In this document: positions 1-6,648 of the stretch, one piece after another
Numbering within the stretch: the first letter of the stretch is position 1
Layout of the letters: every line of letters starts with the position of its first letter
From: an uncultured Caulobacter sp.
Lineage (GTDB): Bacteria > Pseudomonadota > Alphaproteobacteria > Caulobacterales > Caulobacteraceae
Direction: 5' to 3'
NCBI RefSeq assembly: GCF_937900395.1
Contig: NZ_CALCDX010000216.1
Location: 83,475-147,474, forward strand
DNA length: 64,000 nucleotides
Translations under genes and position numbers: made by a program
Notes under the pieces: model-generated
Told to the model about the DNA's origin: nothing
The model's database searches: none
Seen by the model: only the letters and a program-made list of their open reading frames with translations

Positions 1-575
1 CGACTGGTTCTCGCGCGGGACTCGACAGACAGGGCGCGGCGCTGGCCGAGCGGCTGTCCGACCGGCTGGGCCTCGCCAACGCCCTCCCCTGGCACGCCGA
101 GCGCCAAGGCTTGGCGGGCCTCGCCTCCGCCCTGGCCATATTGACCGGCGCGATCGGCAAGATCGCCGGCGACGTCGCGCTGATGGCCCAGGTCGAGGTC
201 AGCGAGGCCTTCGAGCCGCGCCAGGCCGGACGCGGCGGCTCTTCGGCCATGGCCCACAAGCGTAATCCAACCGGATGCCAGGTCGCGCTGTCGGCGGCGA
301 TCCGCGCGCCGCATCTGGCCGCCACTATCGTCTCGGCCCTGCCCCAGCAGCACGAGCGCGGCCTGGGCGGTTGGCAGGCGGAGGCTCCGGTGCTGGCCGA
401 GCTGTTCCAACTGACCCACGGCGCCCTCGCCGCCATGGTCACGGTCATCGAAGGCCTGGAGGTCGACGAGGGCCGCATGACCGCCAACCTCGCCGCCGCC
501 CAGGTCGGAACCGACACCGGCGAAAGCGCGGCGCTCGTCGCCCAGGCGCTGGCCGCTTACGAAAAGGACCGCTGA
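1..575 (+). CDS. pcaB: 3-carboxy-cis,cis-muconate cycloisomerase, 3' part only
   Basis: This is the C-terminal part of PcaB, which cyclises 3-carboxy-cis,cis-muconate to 4-carboxymuconolactone in the protocatechuate branch of the beta-ketoadipate pathway. The frame is open from base 3, so the gene starts left of the window. The fumarase/aspartase-superfamily signature is visible as GGSSAMAHKRNP; the usual Pro of SSxMPxKxNP is Ala here. It is followed by the helical segment expected of the family (QQHERGLGGWQAE). The stop TGA at 573-575 shares one base with the start of the next gene (TGATG), so the two are translationally coupled. The product is cytoplasmic. Identity is firm because of the motif and the pcaDC neighbour. 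Confidence 0.9.
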   Translation, partial: TGSRAGLDRQGAALAERLSDRLGLANALPWHAERQGLAGLASALAILTGAIGKIAGDVALMAQVEVSEAFEPRQAGRGGSSAMAHKRNPTGCQVALSAAIRAPHLAATIVSALPQQHERGLGGWQAEAPVLAELFQLTHGALAAMVTVIEGLEVDEGRMTANLAAAQVGTDTGESAALVAQALAAYEKDR

Positions 576-1756
576 TGCCTTTCGCAACCTCGCAGGGCGC
601 GCGCCTCTACTGGCGGCAGGACGGCGCGACCGACAAGCCGGCTCTGGTGCTGCTGACCTCGATCGGCACGGACCTCTCGCTCTACGATCCGGTCGTTCCG
701 CTGCTGACCCCGGACTTCCGGGTGATCCGCATGGACACTCGCGGCCACGGCGCGTCCGACGCCTCCGCCGGCGACTATAGCCTCGACCTTCTGGCCGACG
801 ACGTGCTCGCGGTGATGGACGCCGCCGGCGCCAGCAAGGCCAGCATCTGCGGCACCTCGCTGGGCGGCATGATCGCCATGGCCCTGGCGACCAGGGCCCC
901 CGAGCGCGTCGAGGCCTTGATCCTGGCCTGCACCTCGCCGGCCATGGATCCCTCGACCTGGGATCAGCGCCTGGCCCTGATCCGCGCCGAGGGCATGGGC
1001 GCGATCGTCGAGGCGGTTATGGGCCGCTTCTTCTCGGAAAGCTTCCGCGCCACGCATCCAGAAGTCGTCGAGACGGTCCGCGCGGGCATGCTGGCCCAGA
1101 GCGTCGATGGTTACGCCGGCTGCGGCGCCGCCATCCGCGACATGGCCCTGCTCAACCGGTTGCCCGGCATCACCGCGCCCACCTTGGTCGTCACCGGCGT
1201 CAAGGACCTCGCGACGCCCTATGCCGGTCACGGTGAGAAGATTGTCGCGGCGGTCCCCGGCGCGCGCCATGTCGAGATCGGCGGCGCCCATCTGCCGAGC
1301 CTGGAAACGCCCACGGCCCTAGCCGGCGCGGTGCGCGACTTCGTCCGAGAGGTTCGGCGCGGAACGGCGGTGCGCGAGGCCAAGGACACCCTGTTCGAAG
1401 CAGGTCTCGAAAACCGTCGCAAGGTCCTGGGCGACGCCTGGGTCGACAAGTCCCTGGCAAAGCGCACCGCCTTCACCGCCGACTATCAGGCGATGATCAC
1501 CCGCTACGCCTGGAACGAAATCTGGGGCCGCCCCGGGCTGGATCACCGGACTCGGCGGCTGCTGGTGCTCGCCATCTGCGCCAGCCTGGCCCGCTGGGAA
1601 GAGTTCCGCCTCCACGTCCGCGCCGGGCTGGAGCAAGGCGGCTTCACGCAGGACGAGCTGAAGGAGGTGCTGATGCAGACGGCGATCTACGCCGGCGTGC
1701 CCGCCGCCAACACCGCCTTCACCGAGGCCGCCGAGGTGATCGCCGAGCTGGGCTGA
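575..1756 (+). CDS. pcaDC: Fused 3-oxoadipate enol-lactonase / 4-carboxymuconolactone decarboxylase
   Basis: This 393-residue protein joins two consecutive steps of protocatechuate catabolism. Residues 1 to about 260 are an alpha/beta hydrolase (PcaD) with nucleophile elbow GTSLGG, an early RGHGxS motif and a C-terminal GAHLPS histidine. Residues about 270-393 are a carboxymuconolactone decarboxylase domain (PcaC) with ENRRKVLG, FTADYQ and the typical LxVLAICASLARWEE...H segment. Such fusions are known in several bacteria, where they have been called PcaL. The ATG at 575 overlaps the pcaB stop. The reading frame is open further upstream but only inside pcaB, so that extension is not real. The last codons form one arm of a 13-bp inverted repeat. 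The product is cytoplasmic. Confidence 0.93.
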   Translation: MPFATSQGARLYWRQDGATDKPALVLLTSIGTDLSLYDPVVPLLTPDFRVIRMDTRGHGASDASAGDYSLDLLADDVLAVMDAAGASKASICGTSLGGMIAMALATRAPERVEALILACTSPAMDPSTWDQRLALIRAEGMGAIVEAVMGRFFSESFRATHPEVVETVRAGMLAQSVDGYAGCGAAIRDMALLNRLPGITAPTLVVTGVKDLATPYAGHGEKIVAAVPGARHVEIGGAHLPSLETPTALAGAVRDFVREVRRGTAVREAKDTLFEAGLENRRKVLGDAWVDKSLAKRTAFTADYQAMITRYAWNEIWGRPGLDHRTRRLLVLAICASLARWEEFRLHVRAGLEQGGFTQDELKEVLMQTAIYAGVPAANTAFTEAAEVIAELG

Positions 1757-1779
1757 AGCCTACGCGGCCCAGCTCGGCG
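1741..1779. terminator. Inverted repeat between convergent pcaDC and a hydrolase gene
   Basis: Perfect 13-bp arms lie at 1741-1753 and 1767-1779, with a 13-base loop. The left arm overlaps the last codons of pcaDC, and the opposite-strand gene ends at 1784. The position suits a shared terminator, although no clear T-tract follows on either side. Confidence 0.55.
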
Positions 1780-1783
1780 GATC

Positions 1784-2674
1784 TCACTTCAGCCCTTTGG
1801 CTTCGACGTGCCAACCTGGTCGCGCGCAGAGCCCACACTCAGGGCCAACGAACATGGCCCGCCCAGCTGCGTCGCCTTTCAACTGCCAGTTCAGCCACGC
1901 CACGGCCACCTCGCCGAACGCGCCGCCGCGCGCTTGGCCATAGGTTCCGCCGTGGCCGACGCCATCCTCGTAGGCTCGAACGACCGGGATATGGTCGATC
2001 CGCGCGAAGTCATCGTTGGCGTTGCCGAAGGCGATGTCGCTGGCGTCGCCGCTGACATAGATCGCCGGACCATGGAGGGCCTTCAGGCTCGCCTTGGTCA
2101 CGTTGGCGCCGGGCAAGCCGCCCGTCCCCGTCCCCAGAACGCCGCTGTTCCACACCCCCGTGGTGGTGACGCGGGGGTCGGCCGACGCCTCGATGGCCTG
2201 CAGGCCGCCGCAGGACATGCCCATCACAGCGATCTTTTGGACGTCCAGACGCCCCTTGTAGCGGCTGCTCGGCCGCGCGTTCTCGGCAATCGCCCAGTCG
2301 ATGGCGTCGATGAGCTGCGACGAGGTGGTCTTGGGTGGGGCGTTCATGTCAGGTCGCGGCGGCGGCCCCGCGTTCGGCGGCTTGGGACCGACGATCGGGC
2401 CGATGGCCACGACGAGGTAGCCGTGCCCGGCGATCTCGGTAAGGAACTTGGCGAAGGCGTCGCCCTCGTTTGCGCACGCGCCGTTGGCCCAGGCCAGGAT
2501 CGGAAGCTTTGCCTTACCCACGGCCGTCAAGTCCGCCGGCCGGTAGACCGTATGGGTCGGCAAACTCGGGTCGCTTTCCATCACCGCCAGATAAGGCGGA
2601 GGCGCTGGCTCGGCCGCCGCGGCGGCGCCGGCGAGGACCATGGCCAGCGTCGCGGCCAAAATCGGAAGCTTCAT
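1784..2674 (-). CDS. Exported alpha/beta hydrolase
   Basis: This 296-residue protein starts with a clear Sec signal peptide (MKLPILAATLAMVLAGAAAA, then AEP), so it is periplasmic or secreted. The nucleophile elbow GMSCGG, the preceding strand KIAVMG, a late YVSGDASD segment and a final GHGGTYG histidine are those of dienelactone-hydrolase or lipase-like folds. The substrate is unknown; an ester is likely. AGGAGA precedes the ATG at good spacing. It lies 46 bp downstream of the dehydratase/CoA-transferase pair on the same strand and may be the last gene of that operon. That would put an exported hydrolase in the same regulon as the TonB receptor at 6649. Confidence 0.75.
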   Translation of the reverse strand: MKLPILAATLAMVLAGAAAAAEPAPPPYLAVMESDPSLPTHTVYRPADLTAVGKAKLPILAWANGACANEGDAFAKFLTEIAGHGYLVVAIGPIVGPKPPNAGPPPRPDMNAPPKTTSSQLIDAIDWAIAENARPSSRYKGRLDVQKIAVMGMSCGGLQAIEASADPRVTTTGVWNSGVLGTGTGGLPGANVTKASLKALHGPAIYVSGDASDIAFGNANDDFARIDHIPVVRAYEDGVGHGGTYGQARGGAFGEVAVAWLNWQLKGDAAGRAMFVGPECGLCARPGWHVEAKGLK

Positions 2675-2719
2675 CGGAACTCTCCTGGCGGGTTGGAACG
2701 GGACAGGGGCGTTAGGCGG

Positions 2720-5056
2720 TCAAAGGCTCTCGATAAAGGTCGTGACGGCCGCCTCGAGGGCGTCGCCGTCGAGGCTCATATTGCTCATCGGCAGGCGCAA
2801 CACCGGAACGCCGGCGCGTTCCAGGGCGGCCAGGACGAAGGGATCGGCGTCGTCGATCGCCACAGCACCGTGCACACCATGCGTCTGAGCCTCCTTGACG
2901 TGCCAGGCGCCCGCCCAGGTCGGCATGCGCAGCTCGTCGCCCATCGTCACGAAGCGCGCGGCCAGAGCGCGCATGGCGTCCTTTTCGCCGTCGAAGAACC
3001 GCAAATAGCCGTCGGCCGCCAGGCCCAGGTACATCGACCAGACGAACACCGCGCCGTGGCTCTCCTCCCAGCGCTGGTAGAAGCCCATGTCGCTCCAGAG
3101 GCCCCGTCCGACCCACATCAGGCGGATCTTCTCGCCCGCGCAAGCAGCCTCTCCGGCCTCGACGCGCGCGGCGACCTCTTCGTAGAAGCGCTTGGCCGCG
3201 TCACGCCCCCAGGTCGAGCCTCGGTGCCATTGCGGCACCATGGTCGCCGGCATGGTGTCGACGATGCCCGCCGGCGCCGGATGGGTGGCGGCGATCAGAT
3301 CACGCGTGCGGCGGTAGTAGTCTTCCTGTTCGTTGACGAGGTTCATCACCTCGACGAAACGCGCCGGATTGAACTTGCGCCCGGTGATCGCTTCGAGGCG
3401 CGGGATGCTGGCCTCAAGTTGGGCGGTCAATAGATCAAGCCGCTCGGATTCCAGGGCGTCATCCCAGCGCTCGGGCAGGTCGGACCACCATTCGGTCGGC
3501 AAATCCCAGCGGCCCTCGATCGAACGCGAGAAGACGAAGAGCTCGGCGTCCGTCTCACGGGACCAGGCCTCGAACAGCTTGGCGCCCGCATCCGATCCGG
3601 TCGTCAGGGCAAGGATGTCGGGCTTTGGAAGGCCGCCCCACGGCGCGTTCTCCAGGTCCGTATCCAGGGCGGCCGCCAGGCCTTGGGCGCTGTAGGACTC
3701 GACATCCGACGGATAGTCCGCCGCTCTCAGCAGCGTGGCATAGTCGCGGCCGCGTTGCTTCGCCGCGACGATAGAGGCCCACCACTGGTTCACGACATAG
3801 GGGATGTCCATGGCCCGCAGGATCTCCTGCGGCGCGTCGGCGTTGACCACCGCGAACGGCCCCTCGGCGGCTTTCCGCCGGACATCGGCGAACCAGTCCC
3901 GCTGCCACGCCGCGAAATCGGCGGTCGAGGTCAGGGCCTTGTGACTGCGACGACCAATGCTGGCGCTTGCAGGCCGTTCTTCCGCCGAAGCGGCCCGCTT
4001 TGGCGCTGACGGCGGCGGCGCGCGCGAGAACGAAGGGTCGGCGAAGAAGGCGGAGAGCTTGTCAGCGATATCAACGACCGCCGCCGCGGTCGGCGCGGGA
4101 TTCAGTCGCAAGGTCGCCAGAGGCTTGCCGACGTGCTCCAGAGCTTTCCGAGCCTCCGCGACATCCCACGGAGACGCCTCGTCGCCGGGCAGGCGGACAT
4201 GGATCACGGCGTCCACGTCCAGCGCCTTGGCGCGCGCCGCGAGGGCTTGGGCGCGCATCCGGCTTGAGCCGCTCGGGGCCGACAGCGGCGGCGTCCGCCA
4301 CCGCGTGACGAACGCTTCTAGCGGGTCCAGAGACTCGTCGAGCATGGCGCTCGCCAAGGTCTCGCCCCAGTCATGATCCTCGCCAACGATCACGCATCCC
4401 GCCGCCTCGATGGCCGCGTATAGGGCGGAGGTCTCGTGCGGCGAACCCGTGACCAAAACCCGTCGCCCCATCACCGGCCGCGCGTTGGTCAACGCCAAGT
4501 CGATCAGGCCGTCTCCGTCTTCCGGCGACACCTGAGACAGAGCGCGGATCAAGTCTAGCGCCTGGACTCCGCTCAACCGTGGAGTCGGCTCGGCGCGCAG
4601 TGACAAGACTTGCGACAGCTTGAGACGCTGGGCGTTCGCGCGCGCGATCTCGTCGCGCAAGGTTTCCGAGGTGACAACCTTTCCGGTCACCCCCTCCAGC
4701 CAGGCCTTGAAAGCGACCAGTCGCGCCCGGTTGTAGGCGTCGATCGCCGGATCGGCGCCGTAAAGGACGTCGAGATGCGCGAAGGGAGGCCCATCCAGAG
4801 ACCCGATCAGCGACAGCTCGCGCAACACCGAAAAAAGCTGGGCGTCTTCCGCGCAGCCATGGGCGATGGCGATGGCGGCGAAGGAGCCAGTCTGGATCTG
4901 GGCTAGCAAGGCGCGGGTGCGAGGCGACTGCCCGGCGAGCCCTTCGATCGTCGTGGCGGTCGTGTCGGCCGCCAGTCGAAAAGGCGTGAAGCCGGCCGCC
5001 GCGATCAGTTCGCGCGGAATGTCCGCCCCCACACAGGCCAGGCTCGGGGCCGCCAT
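2720..5056 (-). CDS. Fused 2-hydroxyacyl-CoA dehydratase-like protein lacking most cluster cysteines
   Basis: This 778-residue protein holds two tandem domains of the HgdB/FldB/BcrB-C type, about residues 1-340 and 375-778, joined by a Pro/Ala/Ser-rich linker (about 341-370). Each half shows the family layout: an initial IPREL or PQEIL helix, a lysine/asparagine-rich middle, and a final VDAVIHVRLPGDE or HGAVAIDD strand. The real dehydratases are oxygen-sensitive heterodimers in which each subunit binds a [4Fe-4S] cluster through conserved cysteines. Here I count only four cysteines (C8, C68, C221, C639). C68 sits at a usual ligand site, while the DDxCxG motif is EDHDWG and the second half has none at expected sites. 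No activator ATPase is nearby. The ATG overlaps the CoA-transferase stop by one base, so it probably acts on that enzyme's CoA thioester, perhaps by other chemistry. Confidence 0.7.
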   Translation of the reverse strand: MAAPSLACVGADIPRELIAAAGFTPFRLAADTTATTIEGLAGQSPRTRALLAQIQTGSFAAIAIAHGCAEDAQLFSVLRELSLIGSLDGPPFAHLDVLYGADPAIDAYNRARLVAFKAWLEGVTGKVVTSETLRDEIARANAQRLKLSQVLSLRAEPTPRLSGVQALDLIRALSQVSPEDGDGLIDLALTNARPVMGRRVLVTGSPHETSALYAAIEAAGCVIVGEDHDWGETLASAMLDESLDPLEAFVTRWRTPPLSAPSGSSRMRAQALAARAKALDVDAVIHVRLPGDEASPWDVAEARKALEHVGKPLATLRLNPAPTAAAVVDIADKLSAFFADPSFSRAPPPSAPKRAASAEERPASASIGRRSHKALTSTADFAAWQRDWFADVRRKAAEGPFAVVNADAPQEILRAMDIPYVVNQWWASIVAAKQRGRDYATLLRAADYPSDVESYSAQGLAAALDTDLENAPWGGLPKPDILALTTGSDAGAKLFEAWSRETDAELFVFSRSIEGRWDLPTEWWSDLPERWDDALESERLDLLTAQLEASIPRLEAITGRKFNPARFVEVMNLVNEQEDYYRRTRDLIAATHPAPAGIVDTMPATMVPQWHRGSTWGRDAAKRFYEEVAARVEAGEAACAGEKIRLMWVGRGLWSDMGFYQRWEESHGAVFVWSMYLGLAADGYLRFFDGEKDAMRALAARFVTMGDELRMPTWAGAWHVKEAQTHGVHGAVAIDDADPFVLAALERAGVPVLRLPMSNMSLDGDALEAAVTTFIESL

Positions 5057-6312
5057 CAGATCGCGCCCGCCTGGGCCAGCGCTTCGACCTGCTCTTCCGA
5101 ATAGCCCAGCAGCTCGCGATAGACCGTCGCGTTGTGCTCCCCGACCGCCACCGGCAGCACCGAATCGAAGCCGGTCCGGCTTTCGGAGAACTGAATCGGC
5201 ACCCCGCTGGTGATCAGGCCGTCATCTCGCGCATAGCCCGGATGATGGATCGGAACCGTCTCGCCCCGCGCCAGCACGCGAGGATCATGCAGACCTTCGG
5301 CGGGATGGCGGACCGGCGCGGCCGGAACGCCCTCGGCCTCCAGTCGGCGGACGACCTCGGCGGTGGGCAGTCGGCTGGACCAGGCCTCAATAAGCGCTTC
5401 CAAGACCTTGGCGTTGGCGACCCTGCGGTCGCGAGTCTCAAAGCGCGGATCGTGGCCTAGCGCCTCATTCTCCATGGCGCGGAAAAGGCCGCGCGCCAGG
5501 CCCTCGTGCACCGCGACGATCGAGACGTAGCCATCCGCGCAGCGGAAGACACCGAACGGCGAGAGGCGTTGAACGGTGAGGCCGGTGCGCGCCTCCATGC
5601 CCGCCAACGCCATGGCCTGCCAATTTTCGATGGCCACGAACGAGGTCAGGGCGCCCAGCATCGACACGTCGACATGCTGCCCCTGGCCCGTGCGCCTCCG
5701 TTGCTCCAACGCCGCCAGGACGCCGATGACCCCGAACACGGGCGCGAGCATGTCGGCCATCGGAATGCCGATCCGCACGGGCGGATCGTCGGGCCCGCCG
5801 CTAGTGTACATGGCGCCGCTGAGCGCCTGAATCAGCACGTCCATCGCCTTGCTGCCCTCGGACACGCCCGCGCCGAAGCCGCTCAGGGAGCAGTAGATGA
5901 TCCCCGGATTGGCGGCCTTGGCCGCCGCATAGCCGACGCCCAGACGGTCGGCGGTGCCGCTGGTGAAGTTCTCGACCACAATGTCGGCGTCGCGCACTAA
6001 GTCGGCGAACACCTCCCGCGCCTTGGGGTGCTTGAGGTTCAAGCTGACGCCGTACTTGCCGCGCGCCCGGGTAAGGTGGGAAATCGACAGATCGTCTTCA
6101 TGCAGGCGCTCCACGCTGACGCCTTCTCGCCCGACATAGGGGCTGTTCTCTCGGGCCAGGTCGCCGCCGCGCGGGTCCTCCACCTTGATCACCGTCGCGC
6201 CTAGTCCCGCCAGCAGCAGCGTGGCGTACGGCCCCGCAAGCGCCCGGGTCAGGTCGATGACCTTGAGGCCCTCCAGAGGACGAGGACGGGTGTCGGCGGC
6301 GGCATCGGTCAC
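5056..6312 (-). CDS. CaiB/BaiF family (class III) CoA-transferase
   Basis: This 418-residue cytoplasmic protein matches the family-III CoA-transferases (formyl-CoA transferase, CaiB, FldA). Visible marks are the N-terminal PLEGLKVIDLTRALAGPYA, the VIKVEDPRGGD segment, ENFTSGTADRLGVGY, and the catalytic Asp187 in GIPMADMLA, followed by the GQGQHVDVSM strand. It would move CoA from a donor thioester to a carboxylic acid. It is translationally coupled (TGATG at 5056) to the dehydratase-like gene, an arrangement like the FldA/FldBC and HgdAB systems, where the transferase makes the 2-hydroxyacyl-CoA. A palindromic operator lies about 108 bp upstream of its ATG (6420-6440). The acid it activates is unknown. 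Confidence 0.88.
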   Translation of the reverse strand: MTDAAADTRPRPLEGLKVIDLTRALAGPYATLLLAGLGATVIKVEDPRGGDLARENSPYVGREGVSVERLHEDDLSISHLTRARGKYGVSLNLKHPKAREVFADLVRDADIVVENFTSGTADRLGVGYAAAKAANPGIIYCSLSGFGAGVSEGSKAMDVLIQALSGAMYTSGGPDDPPVRIGIPMADMLAPVFGVIGVLAALEQRRRTGQGQHVDVSMLGALTSFVAIENWQAMALAGMEARTGLTVQRLSPFGVFRCADGYVSIVAVHEGLARGLFRAMENEALGHDPRFETRDRRVANAKVLEALIEAWSSRLPTAEVVRRLEAEGVPAAPVRHPAEGLHDPRVLARGETVPIHHPGYARDDGLITSGVPIQFSESRTGFDSVLPVAVGEHNATVYRELLGYSEEQVEALAQAGAI

Positions 6313-6419
6313 GGAATTTTCCTGCTGCGAATCGAGCTTGAAGATGCGGAACGACGAACCAGAACCCCCAGACGCCCTCCTCCTTACATTCAGAGAGGGC
6401 GCGTCGCTCGTGTCAATAA

Positions 6420-6440
6420 ATAGTTTGCATCACAAACTAT
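6420..6440. promoter_or_regulatory. MarR-type operator, copy 1 (CoA-transferase side)
   Basis: Perfect 8-bp inverted arms ATAGTTTG and CAAACTAT flank a 5-bp spacer. Two diverged copies occur at 6548-6568 and 14344-14364, each before a gene of locus A. MarR dimers bind sites of this size, and a marR-like gene is in the locus. Confidence 0.75.
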
Positions 6441-6547
6441 ATCGCCAGCAGACAGTCCCCGAAATGGGACGCCCGTTCCAGGGCGCGCGCGTCCGCGCCC
6501 GTCCATAACGTCGTTCTTGATTTTTCGCGGGCCCACTTGAAATTCAG

Positions 6548-6568
6548 ATTGTTTGTGTAACATACTAT
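6548..6568. promoter_or_regulatory. MarR-type operator, copy 2 (TonB receptor side)
   Basis: Arms ATTGTTTG and CATACTAT flank a 5-bp spacer. Each arm differs from copy 1 at one base. It lies about 80 bp before the receptor ATG at 6649, where a repressor could block the promoter. Confidence 0.75.
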
Positions 6569-6648
6569 TTGCGGTCGAACGATTTTTAGCTCGACCGAAA
6601 ATAGAACAGCCGACGGCGGGGCGCCGGACGGCGCACGGGAGGGCCGCC

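Larger units (their letters stand above)
6313..6648. promoter_or_regulatory. Divergent promoter region of locus A
   Basis: This 336-bp gap separates the CoA-transferase operon (minus) from the TonB-receptor operon (plus). It is AT-richer than its surroundings and holds two copies of the same 21-bp palindrome, one nearer each start. I see no gene in it. A good ribosome site (GGGAGG) ends at 6643, just before the receptor ATG. Confidence 0.7.

Noticed and set aside
1808..3433. Long open frame of 541 codons on the plus strand
   Set aside because: It lies opposite the exported hydrolase and the dehydratase-like gene, has Arg/His/Gly-rich composition typical of a GC-rich antisense frame and shows no motif.
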